A stretch of DNA of 64,000 nucleotides from Pseudomonas cannabina (GTDB lineage Bacteria > Pseudomonadota > Gammaproteobacteria > Pseudomonadales > Pseudomonadaceae), in contig NZ_FNKU01000001.1 in assembly GCF_900100365.1 (NCBI RefSeq), positions 4,708,501-4,772,500 of the forward strand, in the 5' to 3' direction. Shown in pieces: positions 27,264 to 36,588 of the stretch; position 1 is the first letter of the stretch; each line of letters begins with the position of its first letter. The translations under genes were made by a program, and so were the position numbers. The notes beneath the pieces are model-generated. The model did no database searches. It saw nothing but the letters and a program-made list of their open reading frames with translations, and was not told where the DNA came from.

Positions 27264-27665
27264 TTACCGTCGTGCAGGAACCGAGCGCGTTCGGCCGCTG
27301 GAATCGATGGCCACGAACACGAACGCGGCTTCGGTGACCTTGCGCCATTCGCTGGTAACCGGGTCATCGCTCCACACTTCGACCATCATCTTGATCGAGG
27401 TGCGTCCGACTTCGAGGGTGCGGGTATAAAAGGAAAGTTGCTCGCCGACCGCCACGGGCACCAGAAATGCCATGCGATCAATCGCAACGGTTGCCACACG
27501 ACCGCCCGCCACTTTGCTGGCCATCGCTGTACCGGCCAGGTCCATCTGGGACACCAGCCAGCCGCCAAAGATATCGCCGAAGCCATTGGTTTCGCGGGGA
27601 AGGGCGGTGATTTGCAGTGCAAGGTCGCCTTGCGGAGTTGGATCTTCTTGTTCGAGCTCGATCAT
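27264..27665 (-). CDS. Acyl-CoA thioesterase, YciA-type hotdog protein
   Basis: The 133-residue single hotdog-domain protein hydrolyses acyl-CoA thioesters. The family pattern is NGFGDIFGGWLVSQMDLAG (about residues 29-47), followed by AVDRMAFL-type residues and LSFYTRTLEVGRTSI. YciA-like enzymes prefer short-chain acyl-CoAs, but the specificity cannot be read here. Confidence 0.9.
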   Translation of the reverse strand: MIELEQEDPTPQGDLALQITALPRETNGFGDIFGGWLVSQMDLAGTAMASKVAGGRVATVAIDRMAFLVPVAVGEQLSFYTRTLEVGRTSIKMMVEVWSDDPVTSEWRKVTEAAFVFVAIDSSGRTRSVPARR

Positions 27666-28095
27666 GCCTAGGGTGCCTCTGACCCATGACTCTCATTATT
27701 GTGTGTTGCGGTTAACAGGTGCCATTCAAAACCATGAGCATGAACATTGTGGGTTCAACTCGGAAAAGGGCCCAGGGGAAACTCTGCGAAACCCGCTGAT
27801 TCAGCCGTTTTCGCGCAGCTTCCCATTGCTGCTGACGACCCGGGAGTATATCGGGCGTTGACGCATAGAACGACCGTCGGGTTTTCATTTCGCGTCAGGG
27901 CGGTTCTTGCCATGTGTTTTTTGAAACAATTTGCTATCTTGCTGAACCCCTACAGGTAACAAGACTGCCTGTACACGCAATTTTGGTGCCTATCTGCACA
28001 ATTGCCCCGGACATTCGCTTCTGCACGCCACCCCGCAGCAGCCAGCGTTGCTGTCGCTCGCCCTTATCGAAGAACAAGCAAAGAGAAGCCTTGTC
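27666..28095. other. 430-bp intergenic region before the MFS gene
   Basis: No gene is visible. An inverted repeat TACAGG (27951-27956) and CCTGTA (27968-27973), with an 11-base spacer, is a possible operator for the downstream transporter. No good -35/-10 pair stands out. Confidence 0.4.
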
Positions 28096-29385
28096 ATGTC
28101 ATCTGTTCCCTCTAGTTCCACGCAGCCAGCGCGGCCTCTGACCCGCAGCGATTACAAAACCCTGTCGTTGTCTGCTTTGGGTGGCGCACTCGAGTTTTAC
28201 GACTTCATCATTTTCGTGTTTTTCGCGGCCGTGGTCGGCAAGCTGTTTTTCCCGGTGGACATGCCTGACTGGCTGCGCATGATGCAGACCTTCGGCATTT
28301 TTGCCGCCGGTTATCTGGCGAGGCCGCTGGGCGGCATTATCATGGCGCATTTCGGCGATCTGCTGGGGCGCAAGAAAATGTTCACCCTGAGCATTTTCAT
28401 GATGGCCGTACCGACCCTGATTATGGGTTTGTTACCGACTTACGCGCAGATCGGCCTGTGGGCTCCCATCTTGCTGCTGTTGATGCGGGTCATTCAGGGC
28501 GCAGCCATTGGTGGTGAAGTGCCGGGTGCCTGGGTGTTCGTGTCCGAGCACGTACCGGCCCGTCGAGTCGGTTACGCCTGTGGCACGCTGACGGCCGGTC
28601 TGACCGCGGGCATTTTGCTGGGCTCGCTGGTCGCCACGGCGATCAACAGCCTCTACACCCCTGTCGAAGTGTCGGACTACGCGTGGCGGATTCCCTTCCT
28701 GCTGGGTGGTGTGTTCGGTCTGATGTCGGTGTATCTGCGCCGCCTGCTGCACGAGACCCCGGTCTTCGCCGAATTGCAGCTGCGCAAGGCGCTGGCCGAA
28801 GAAGTCCCGCTCAAAGCGGTGTTGCGTGATCATCGCGGTGCCGTTGCGCTGTCGATGCTGATGACCTGGTTGTTGTCGGCGGGCATTATCGTCGTGATCC
28901 TGATGACACCGACCATTCTGCAGACCATTTACGGTTTCCCGGCAGCCACCGCGCTGAAAGCCAACAGCCTGGCGATTGTTTTCCTGAGCATCGGCTGCAT
29001 CGCGGCCGGTGCGCTGGCGGATCGCTTCGGTGCAGGCTGGGTGTTCTTGCTCGGCAGCACTGGCCTGTTGCTCAGCTCCTGGACGTTCTATCACATCCTC
29101 GGCAGCAACCCCGATGTGCTGTTCCCGTTGTACGCATTGACGTGCCTGTTCGTCGGCACCATCGGCGCGGTTCCTTATGTGATGGTCAAGGCCTTCCCGC
29201 CGGTCGTGCGCTTTTCCGGGCTGTCGTTTTCCTACAACCTGGCTTACGCCATTTTCGGCGGCCTGACGCCAATGGTCGTGACCTTCATGCTCAAGAGCAG
29301 CCCGATGGGACCTGCCTGGTATGTCGCGATCCTGTGCGTGCTGGGCATGGCAATCGGTGTGTTCCTGTTGGCAAAAAAGCGTTGA
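28096..29385 (+). CDS. MFS transporter, metabolite:H+ symporter family
   Basis: The 429-residue, 12-helix transporter has the MHS-family N-terminal GALEFYDFIIFVFFAAVVGK (about residues 29-48). The MFS motif A variant is GDLLGRKKMF, and VIQGAAIGGEVPGAW follows. Such proteins import organic acids, sugars or osmolytes with H+; the substrate is unknown. ATG 28096 is chosen over the open frame's upstream start at 28048 because AGAGAAG precedes it. The same transporter type precedes pstS in P. aeruginosa, so it is a conserved neighbour of the phosphate locus. Confidence 0.88.
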   Translation: MSSVPSSSTQPARPLTRSDYKTLSLSALGGALEFYDFIIFVFFAAVVGKLFFPVDMPDWLRMMQTFGIFAAGYLARPLGGIIMAHFGDLLGRKKMFTLSIFMMAVPTLIMGLLPTYAQIGLWAPILLLLMRVIQGAAIGGEVPGAWVFVSEHVPARRVGYACGTLTAGLTAGILLGSLVATAINSLYTPVEVSDYAWRIPFLLGGVFGLMSVYLRRLLHETPVFAELQLRKALAEEVPLKAVLRDHRGAVALSMLMTWLLSAGIIVVILMTPTILQTIYGFPAATALKANSLAIVFLSIGCIAAGALADRFGAGWVFLLGSTGLLLSSWTFYHILGSNPDVLFPLYALTCLFVGTIGAVPYVMVKAFPPVVRFSGLSFSYNLAYAIFGGLTPMVVTFMLKSSPMGPAWYVAILCVLGMAIGVFLLAKKR

Positions 29386-29425
29386 TCGACAGGGTCTGAA
29401 AAGCGCTTCACGGATCGACACAGTA

Positions 29426-29462
29426 AAGGGCTGTCCCCCGCGTTCTGGGGGGATGGCCTTTT
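29426..29462 (+). terminator. Terminator between the MFS gene and pstS
   Basis: AAGGGC-TGTCCCCC and GGGGGGAT-GGCCTT form a long stem followed by TTTT. The first Pho repeat of pstS begins within its tail. Confidence 0.8.
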
Positions 29463-29498
29463 CATCTTATTGTCATAATCAATTCATAGAGTGGTCAC
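29459..29498 (+). promoter_or_regulatory. Array of four Pho-box half sites upstream of pstS
   Basis: Four 7-mers follow each other at an exact 11-bp period with 4-bp spacers: TTTTCAT (29459), TTGTCAT (29470), AATTCAT (29481) and TGGTCAC (29492). The Pho box is two CTGTCAT-like 7-mers separated by 4 bp, so this forms overlapping PhoB sites 55 bp before pstS. Confidence 0.7.
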
Positions 29499-29552
29499 AA
29501 GCCCGACCGAGAAGGCTGTGAATACCTATATGCCCTGCCGGGAGCGCAAGGA

Positions 29553-30551
29553 ATGACACTCAAGCGTTTGATGACTGCACTGACGTTCGTTGCCGCCGGC
29601 GTTGCGACAGCTACGACGTTCGCTGCCGTCGACCCCGCCATCAAGTCCTATACCAGGACCGCCGGTGTGTCGGGCAATCTCTCCAGTGTCGGTTCCGATA
29701 CCCTGGCCAATCTCATGACCTTGTGGGCCGAGGCTTACAAAAAGCAATACCCGAGCGTGAATATTCAGATTCAGGCGGCCGGCTCGTCTACCGCACCGCC
29801 CGCACTGACCGAAGGCACCGCCAATCTCGGGCCCATGAGCCGCAAAATGAAAGACGGCGAGCTGTCAGCCTTCGAGCAGAAGCACGGCTACAAACCGACT
29901 GCCATTCCGGTGGCTGTCGACGCGCTGGCGGTCTTCGTCCACAAGGACAACCCCATCAAAGGCCTGACCCTGCAACAAGTCGACGCGATCTTTTCCGCGA
30001 CCCGACTGTGCGGCGCCAGGGCGGATGCGAAAACCTGGGGTGATGTCGGCGTAACCGGCGATCTGGCGGGCAAGCCGATTCAGCTGTTTGGCCGTAACTC
30101 GGTATCGGGCACTTATGGTTATTTCAAGGAAGAAGCCCTGTGCAAGGGCGACTTCAAAGCCAACGTCAACGAACAGCCTGGCTCGGCGTCGGTGGTCAGC
30201 GCCATCAGTAATTCGCTCAACGGCATCGGCTACTCGGGCATCGGTTACAAGACGTCCAACGTCAGAGCCGTGCCCTTGGCAAAGAAAGAGGGCGGCGAGT
30301 TTGTCGAAGACAGCGAAGTCAACACCCTGAACGGCACCTACCCGCTGTCGCGTTACCTCTATGTGTACGTAAACAAGGCACCCAATCAACCATTGGCGCC
30401 ACTGGAAGCGGAATTCGTCAAGCTGGTGCTGTCGAGGCAGGGCCAGGAAGTCGTCATGAAAGACGGTTACATCCCGCTGCCCGCCCGTGTGGTGGAAAAA
30501 ACCCTGACCGACCTTGGTTTGCAGAACGCCAGCGGTGTAGCGGCCAGGTAG
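29553..30551 (+). CDS. pstS: Phosphate ABC transporter substrate-binding protein
   Basis: The 332-residue periplasmic protein has a signal peptide ([24 protein letters not shown]). It carries the PstS-type phosphate-binding segments [31 protein letters not shown] and [14 protein letters not shown]. It captures phosphate for the PstCAB permease. A tandem Pho-box array lies upstream, so it is induced by phosphate starvation through PhoB. The downstream pstC has its own Pho box. Confidence 0.92.
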   Translation: MTLKRLMTALTFVAAGVATATTFAAVDPAIKSYTRTAGVSGNLSSVGSDTLANLMTLWAEAYKKQYPSVNIQIQAAGSSTAPPALTEGTANLGPMSRKMKDGELSAFEQKHGYKPTAIPVAVDALAVFVHKDNPIKGLTLQQVDAIFSATRLCGARADAKTWGDVGVTGDLAGKPIQLFGRNSVSGTYGYFKEEALCKGDFKANVNEQPGSASVVSAISNSLNGIGYSGIGYKTSNVRAVPLAKKEGGEFVEDSEVNTLNGTYPLSRYLYVYVNKAPNQPLAPLEAEFVKLVLSRQGQEVVMKDGYIPLPARVVEKTLTDLGLQNASGVAAR

Positions 30552-30640
30552 ATCGGCGAGGCTCAATGGACTGGCCTTCAAACAGTTTGCACAGTCCGCC
30601 GCCGGTTTTCACGGGCAGCGGGCTTTCGTGCGTCATCTTG

Positions 30641-30658
30641 CTGTAATTTTTTTGTCAT
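30641..30658 (+). promoter_or_regulatory. Pho box upstream of pstC
   Basis: CTGTAAT, a TTTT spacer, then TTGTCAT gives the 7-4-7 structure of a PhoB site, 24 bp before the pstC start. It indicates an internal PhoB-dependent promoter for pstCAB-phoU. Confidence 0.75.
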
Positions 30659-30682
30659 ACAAGGCGGTTACGGTGTTTGCGC

Positions 30683-32968
30683 ATGAATGAGTGGGTCAAA
30701 CCTTCGATGAATCAGAGTTCGCCTCCAGAGCGTATCGACTTCAATACGCCTGCGATGGCGCGCAAGCGTCGTGTTCGTGCGTTCAAGGATCGGCTGACTC
30801 ATTGGTACGTCGCGATTGGCGGCCTTGCCGTGCTGGCCGCCATCACACTGATCTTCTTCTACCTCGCCTACGTGGTCGCGCCGCTGTTCAAAGGCGCTAG
30901 CATGACCTCCGAGCCCGCGCTGAATGCTGCGTGGATGCAGGAGGCTGGCAAGCCGCTGATGATCACCATTGAAGAGCAGAACCTGATCGGGATGCGTATT
31001 TCCGACAAGGGTGAAGTGATTTTCTTCAATATCAAGGACGGCGCAGAGCTGCAGCGCATCGCCTTGCCACTGCCGCCAGGCGTGTCGGTGGCCTCCATCG
31101 GCAAAGACCAGCCGGGAGCGCCCCTGATCGCGTTAGGGCTGTCCAACGGCCAAGTGCTGGTGTTCAGGCATTCGTACCTGACGACTTACCCGAATGATCA
31201 GAAAACCATCACGCCGAGTGTCGCCTGGCCGTACGGCGAAACGCCGCTGGTGCTGGATGAGGACGGGCGGGCGGTTGAGCATGTGACGGTCAGCTCGGAC
31301 GGCGAAAGCCTGAAGCTGGCGGGCTCTACCGGCACCCAGTTGCATGTCGTATCGATTGAACAGAAAGAAAACCCGATGACCGGTGAGATGACGCGCGAGC
31401 AAACGCGCATCGAGCTGCCGCAGACGTCCGCTGCCGTCAAGGCGATCTATATCGATCCGCGCCAGCAATGGCTGTATGTGATCAATGGCCGGGCGCAGGC
31501 CGATGTTTTCAGTTTGCGGGATCACGCCCTCAATGGCCGCTATAAACTGCTGGAAGACGGTAACGCCGAAATCACCGCCAGCGCCCAGCTGGTGGGCGGC
31601 ATCTCGCTGATTATCGGTAACTCCAAAGGTGGCATGACCCAGTGGTTCATGGCCCGTGACACCGACGGCGAGCAGCGCTTCATGCGCATTCGCGATTTCA
31701 GGCTGGGCAGTGCGCCGATCGATCAGATCAAGGCCGAACAGCGTCGCAAGGGTTTCATCGCGCTGGACACCTCGGGCCGGCTGGGCGTGTTTCACAGCAC
31801 TGCGCACCGTACCTTGCTGGTCGAAAAAGTTGCCGGGGGCCCTGGCATTCTGGCGTTGTCACCGCGCGCCAGTCAGCTTCTGATTGAAAGTGGCGGCAAG
31901 CTGCTGCCATTGGCTCTGGATAACCCGCACCCGGAAGTTTCCTGGAGTTCGCTGTGGGGCAAGGTCTGGTACGAGAACTACGACGAACCCAAGTACGTCT
32001 GGCAGTCCACGGCATCCAACTCCGATTTCGAGCCCAAGCTGAGTCTCGCGCCGTTGACCTACGGCACCTTGAAGGCGGCGTTCTACGCGATGCTGCTGGC
32101 CGCGCCGCTGGCTGTGGCGGCGGCGATCTATACCGCCTACTTCATGGCGCCGGGCATGCGTCGCAAGGTCAAGCCGGTGATCGAATTGATGGAAGCGATG
32201 CCGACGGTGATTCTCGGCTTTTTTGCCGGACTGTTTCTGGCGCCGTACCTGGAAGCTCATCTACCCGGTGTGTTCAGCCTGTTGCTGCTTACGCCGATCG
32301 GTATTCTGCTGACCGGCTTTTGCTGGACCCGCCTGCCTGATTCGATTCGCCTGCGCGTGCCGGACGGCTGGGAAGGTGCGATTCTGATTCCTGTCGTGTT
32401 GTTAGTGGGCTGGTTCTCGCTGAGCGTGAGTCCGCATCTGGAAAGCTGGTTCTTCGGCGGCAACATGAGCATGTGGATTCGTGAAGAACTGGGCATCACC
32501 TACGACCAACGCAACGCGCTGGTGGTCGGTATTGCGATGGGCTTTGCGGTGATCCCGAACATTTATTCGATTGCCGAAGATGCCGTATTCAGTGTGCCAC
32601 GCAGCCTGACGCTGGGTTCGCTGGCGCTGGGCGCGACACCGTGGCAGACCCTGACACGCGTGGTAATCCTGACCGCCAGCCCGGGCATTTTCTCGGCATT
32701 GATGATCGGCATGGGCCGGGCGGTGGGCGAAACCATGATTGTGCTGATGGCCACCGGCAACACGCCGATCATGGACATGAACCTGTTCGAAGGCATGCGA
32801 ACGTTGGCGGCCAACGTCGCGGTGGAGATGCCGGAGTCGGAAGTGGGCGGCAGTCACTATCGGGTACTGTTCCTGGCGGCCCTGGTGCTGCTGATGTTCA
32901 CCTTTGTGATGAACACCTTCGCAGAACTGATTCGTCAGCGTCTGCGCAAACAATACTCGTCGCTTTAA
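30683..32968 (+). CDS. pstC: Phosphate ABC transporter permease PstC, with large periplasmic insertion
   Basis: The 761-residue protein has one membrane helix near residues 38-60. A roughly 380-residue beta-rich periplasmic insertion follows, then the PstC permease domain (about 450-755). The permease part includes VIELMEAMPTVILGFFAGLFLAP and the transport signature ALGATPWQTLTRVVILTASPGIFSALMIGMGRAVGETM. Pseudomonad PstC proteins are unusually long compared with the ~320-residue enterobacterial form, because of this insertion. ATG 30683 is chosen by comparison with related N-termini; ATG 30707 is an alternative. It is preceded by a Pho box and followed 15 bp later by pstA. Confidence 0.9.
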   Translation: MNEWVKPSMNQSSPPERIDFNTPAMARKRRVRAFKDRLTHWYVAIGGLAVLAAITLIFFYLAYVVAPLFKGASMTSEPALNAAWMQEAGKPLMITIEEQNLIGMRISDKGEVIFFNIKDGAELQRIALPLPPGVSVASIGKDQPGAPLIALGLSNGQVLVFRHSYLTTYPNDQKTITPSVAWPYGETPLVLDEDGRAVEHVTVSSDGESLKLAGSTGTQLHVVSIEQKENPMTGEMTREQTRIELPQTSAAVKAIYIDPRQQWLYVINGRAQADVFSLRDHALNGRYKLLEDGNAEITASAQLVGGISLIIGNSKGGMTQWFMARDTDGEQRFMRIRDFRLGSAPIDQIKAEQRRKGFIALDTSGRLGVFHSTAHRTLLVEKVAGGPGILALSPRASQLLIESGGKLLPLALDNPHPEVSWSSLWGKVWYENYDEPKYVWQSTASNSDFEPKLSLAPLTYGTLKAAFYAMLLAAPLAVAAAIYTAYFMAPGMRRKVKPVIELMEAMPTVILGFFAGLFLAPYLEAHLPGVFSLLLLTPIGILLTGFCWTRLPDSIRLRVPDGWEGAILIPVVLLVGWFSLSVSPHLESWFFGGNMSMWIREELGITYDQRNALVVGIAMGFAVIPNIYSIAEDAVFSVPRSLTLGSLALGATPWQTLTRVVILTASPGIFSALMIGMGRAVGETMIVLMATGNTPIMDMNLFEGMRTLAANVAVEMPESEVGGSHYRVLFLAALVLLMFTFVMNTFAELIRQRLRKQYSSL

Positions 32969-32983
32969 GGAAGCTGGAAGGTC

Positions 32984-34654
32984 GTGAAACGGAGCTCATT
33001 CAAAAGCTGGTTCAAAAGCGGCGCGCCTGGCGTCTGGATGAGTGCGGGTGCGGTATCCATTGCGGTGATCATGACCATCGGGCTGCTGGCGGTCATCGCC
33101 GTGCGCGGGCTTGGGCACTTCTGGCCTGCCGATCTGGTGGTCGCGCAGTACGCGGTGCCCAATCAGCCTGCGCATGTTCTGATCGGCGAACGGGTCGAGC
33201 AAGAACAGGTGCCCCGTGCGCGCCTGAAAAGCTCGGGGCTGCCGGTGCCCGATCAAGGCCCGGAATTCATGACCCGCGAGCTGTACAAGGTTGGTAATCG
33301 CGAGCTCAACCCCAGCGACTTCACCTGGGTGATAGGCGAGTGGATGACCGGGGAGAGCCGTCCAGCCGAGCTGATGACGCTGGAGCGTCGCGAATGGGGC
33401 AACTTTTACGGTTATCTGGTCAATGTGAAAGAGAACGGCAGGGTCGTGGCCGAAGGTGAAGCCGCCTGGCCAACCCTGCAAGAACGCATCAAACGCGTCG
33501 AAAAGCTGGCTGATGACCTTTACAGCCTGGAAAAGAAAGACATCGGCGCCATCAATCACGGTATCGAACGGCTGCGTCTGCAAGCCCGCAAGCTGGAACT
33601 GGCCGGCAGCCTCGATGCCGCTGCGCAAGCCGACATGGCGGCAGAGCGTGCCGAGCTGGACGCGCGTTACAACGCCATAGAAGAGCGTCTTGACGGGCTG
33701 CATCAGGCCTTTGACCGCGACAGCCTGACGGCGCGCGATGCTGATGGCAAAGAGATCGAAATCAGTCTGGGCAAGGTGGTGCATGCTTATCAGCCCAATG
33801 CGATGAGCACCTTGACCAAGCTGGGTTTCTACTTTCAGAAGCTGTGGGAATTCCTCAGCGACGATCCACGCGAAGCGAACACCGAAGGCGGCATCTTCCC
33901 GGCGATTTTCGGCACGGTTATGATGACCCTGATCATGGCCGTGATCGTGACGCCGTTTGGCGTGCTGGCAGCGGTGTACCTGCGTGAGTATGCCCGACAG
34001 GGCCCGGTCACCCGGCTGATCCGCATTGCCGTGAACAACCTGGCCGGTGTGCCCGCCATTGTGTACGGGGTGTTTGGCCTCGGGTTCTTCGTCTATGTGC
34101 TGGGCGGCTCGGTGGATCGGCTGTTCTTCCCTGAAGCGCTGCCAGCGCCGACTTTCGGTACGCCCGGCCTGCTCTGGGCGTCGCTGACCTTGGCGCTGCT
34201 CGCCGTTCCGGTCGTCATCGTCGCGACGGAAGAAGGGCTGGCGCGGATTCCGCTGACCCTGCGCGAAGGTTCGCTGGCGCTGGGCGCCACCAAGGCCGAG
34301 ACGTTGTGGAAGATTGTGCTGCCGATGGCCAGCCCGGCGATGATGACCGGGCTGATTCTGGCCGTGGCCCGTGCCGCCGGTGAGGTTGCGCCGCTGATGC
34401 TGGTCGGCGTGGTCAAACTTGCGCCGTCGCTGCCGCTGGATGGCAACTATCCTTATCTGCATCTCGATCAAAAGATCATGCACCTGGGTTTCCATATTTA
34501 TGACGTTGGCTTTCAGAGCCCCAATGTCGAGGCGGCGCGGCCTCTGGTTTACGCCACCGCGTTGCTGCTGGTGCTGGTCATCGCCTTGCTCAATCTGTCG
34601 GCGGTCAGCATTCGTAACCACCTGCGGGAAAAGTACAAGGCGTTCGACAATTGA
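32984..34654 (+). CDS. pstA: Phosphate ABC transporter permease PstA, with long N-terminal insertion
   Basis: The 556-residue protein starts with GTG at 32984 behind GGAAGG. One membrane helix lies at about 20-40. A long hydrophilic region follows, with a probable coiled coil at about 165-245 (rich in Glu, Lys, Arg and Leu). The permease domain begins around residue 300 (GIFPAIFGTVMMTLIMAVIVTPFG), with the signature ALGATKAETLWKIVLPMASPAMMTGLILAVARAAGEVAPLM. Like PstC, it is much longer than the enterobacterial protein. It pairs with PstC as the channel for phosphate. Confidence 0.9.
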   Translation: MKRSSFKSWFKSGAPGVWMSAGAVSIAVIMTIGLLAVIAVRGLGHFWPADLVVAQYAVPNQPAHVLIGERVEQEQVPRARLKSSGLPVPDQGPEFMTRELYKVGNRELNPSDFTWVIGEWMTGESRPAELMTLERREWGNFYGYLVNVKENGRVVAEGEAAWPTLQERIKRVEKLADDLYSLEKKDIGAINHGIERLRLQARKLELAGSLDAAAQADMAAERAELDARYNAIEERLDGLHQAFDRDSLTARDADGKEIEISLGKVVHAYQPNAMSTLTKLGFYFQKLWEFLSDDPREANTEGGIFPAIFGTVMMTLIMAVIVTPFGVLAAVYLREYARQGPVTRLIRIAVNNLAGVPAIVYGVFGLGFFVYVLGGSVDRLFFPEALPAPTFGTPGLLWASLTLALLAVPVVIVATEEGLARIPLTLREGSLALGATKAETLWKIVLPMASPAMMTGLILAVARAAGEVAPLMLVGVVKLAPSLPLDGNYPYLHLDQKIMHLGFHIYDVGFQSPNVEAARPLVYATALLLVLVIALLNLSAVSIRNHLREKYKAFDN

Positions 34655-34720
34655 TCCCGAATTCGCTTTCAAACAAGCAGGGCAGGTCGATGAAACGAAG
34701 GGTTCGTACAGGAGCAGTCC

Positions 34721-35554
34721 ATGCAGCACGATAGCCCGACGCACGGCATGAGCATCTCAGCCCTGCGGCGTCACAAACACGGCCTTGATCTGGCCAACGA
34801 GACTGTGGCCATCGAAGTGCCCGGTCTGAATCTGTTTTATGGCGAAAAACAGGCGCTGGTCGACATCGCCCTGAATATCCCGCAGCAGAAGGTGACCTCG
34901 TTTATCGGCCCGTCCGGGTGCGGCAAGTCAACGTTGCTGCGCTGCTTCAACCGGATGAACGAGCTGGTAGACGGCTGCCGTATCGATGGCGCGATCAACC
35001 TGTACGGTCACAACATCTACAGCAAGGGCGAGGAGGTCGCTGAACTGCGCCGCCGCGTCGGCATGGTGTTCCAGAAGCCGAATCCATTTCCGAAGACGAT
35101 CTATGAAAACGTGGTCTACGGGCTGCGTATTCAGGGGATCAACAAAAAGCGCGTACTCGACGAAGCTGTCGAGTGGGCTTTGAAGGCCGCTGCGCTCTGG
35201 GATGAGGTCAAGGACCGACTGCATGAGTCGGCCCTGGGTTTGTCCGGCGGTCAGCAGCAGCGGCTGGTGATTGCCCGAACCATCGCCGTGGAGCCGGAAG
35301 TCCTGCTCCTCGACGAGCCCTGTTCGGCGCTCGACCCGATCTCGACCCTCAAAGTCGAAGAACTGATCTACGAACTGAAATCCAAATACACCATTGTGAT
35401 CGTTACCCACAACATGCAGCAGGCGGCTCGGGTGTCGGATTACACCGCGTTTATGTACATGGGCAAGCTTGTCGAGTTCGGTGACACAGACACGTTGTTC
35501 ACCAACCCGGCAAAAAAACAGACTGAAGACTACATCACCGGTCGTTACGGCTAG
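34721..35554 (+). CDS. pstB: Phosphate ABC transporter ATPase
   Basis: The 277-residue ATPase powers phosphate import. Walker [10 protein letters not shown] is at about residues 64-72, the Q-loop lies in VFQKPNPFP, the ABC signature reads [16 protein letters not shown], and Walker B is [13 protein letters not shown]. The H-loop histidine is in VTHNMQQA. The ATG follows AGGAG. It sits 66 bp after pstA and 71 bp before phoU in the pst operon. Confidence 0.95.
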   Translation: MQHDSPTHGMSISALRRHKHGLDLANETVAIEVPGLNLFYGEKQALVDIALNIPQQKVTSFIGPSGCGKSTLLRCFNRMNELVDGCRIDGAINLYGHNIYSKGEEVAELRRRVGMVFQKPNPFPKTIYENVVYGLRIQGINKKRVLDEAVEWALKAAALWDEVKDRLHESALGLSGGQQQRLVIARTIAVEPEVLLLDEPCSALDPISTLKVEELIYELKSKYTIVIVTHNMQQAARVSDYTAFMYMGKLVEFGDTDTLFTNPAKKQTEDYITGRYG

Positions 35555-35625
35555 GACGTGCTTCGTCAGACCTGAACCACCGCTGCGTTTTCGCAATTAA
35601 ACCGGACGTTCCAAGGACACCCAGC

Positions 35626-36387
35626 ATGATCCACAAAGACAGCCATACGCATCACATATCCCAACAGTTCAACGCTGAACTCGAAGACGTTCGCAGCCAT
35701 TTGCTTGAAATGGGCGGTCTGGTCGAGAAACAGGTCAACGATTCGGTCACCGCACTGATCGAGGCCGACTCCGGCCTGGCGCAGCGCGTCCGCGAGGTCG
35801 ACGACCGGATCAACCAGATGGAGCGCAATATCGATGAGGAATGCCTGCGCATTCTGGCGCGTCGTCAGCCTGCGGCGTCCGATCTGCGTCTGATCATCAG
35901 CATTTCCAAGTCGGTGATCGACCTGGAGCGCATCGGTGACGAAGCCACCAAGATTGCCCGTCGCGCCATTCAGCTCTGTGAAGAGGGCGAAGCGCCGCGC
36001 GGTTACGTCGAAGTGCGCCACATCGGCGACCAGGTGCGCAACATGGTGCGTGATGCGCTGGACTCGTTCGCCCGTTTCGACGCCGAGCTGGCCTTGTCGG
36101 TCGCGCAGTACGACAAGATCATCGACCGCGAGTACAAGACCGCCCTGCGTGAGCTGGCGACCTACATGATGGAAGATCCACGCTCAATCTCCCGCGTGCT
36201 GAACGTGATCTGGGTGCTGCGCTCGCTGGAGCGCATCGGTGATCATGCCCGCAACATCTCCGAGCTGGTGATCTATCTGGTACGCGGCACAGACGTGCGG
36301 CACATGGGTCTCAAGCGTATGAAGGAAGAAGTGCAGGGTATCTCGAGCGAAACCGCTAATGTTCCGCGCGACACTGACGATAAGTAA
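35626..36387 (+). CDS. phoU: Phosphate signalling complex protein PhoU
   Basis: The 253-residue, all-helical protein contains two PhoU repeats with metal-binding motifs (ERIGDEATKIA at about residues 103-113 and ERIGDHARNISE at about 204-215). PhoU links PstSCAB to the sensor PhoR and represses the Pho response when phosphate is plentiful. It is the last gene of the pst operon, followed by a clear terminator. Confidence 0.95.
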   Translation: MIHKDSHTHHISQQFNAELEDVRSHLLEMGGLVEKQVNDSVTALIEADSGLAQRVREVDDRINQMERNIDEECLRILARRQPAASDLRLIISISKSVIDLERIGDEATKIARRAIQLCEEGEAPRGYVEVRHIGDQVRNMVRDALDSFARFDAELALSVAQYDKIIDREYKTALRELATYMMEDPRSISRVLNVIWVLRSLERIGDHARNISELVIYLVRGTDVRHMGLKRMKEEVQGISSETANVPRDTDDK

Positions 36388-36400
36388 GATTGCCTGCGAT

Positions 36401-36430
36401 AAAAACGCCCGGCCCGTGCTGGGCGTTTTT
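36401..36430. terminator. Terminator of the pst-phoU operon
   Basis: AAAAACGCCC and GGGCGTTTTT form a GC stem with A/T-rich ends, 13 bases after the phoU stop. It can work on both strands. Confidence 0.92.
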
Positions 36431-36588
36431 CATTGTGCAGCGCAGTATTTTTCGTCGCCTGCGGATTAATTGTCGCGGCGCAGTCAATCAATATGGCTGT
36501 TGGCTACTAGTCAACGCTATGCTTGCCGAAACAAAGGGCGTGGCATACCGCAGTTCGCCTACAGGTGAACACGTCCGCAGGAGCGTCG

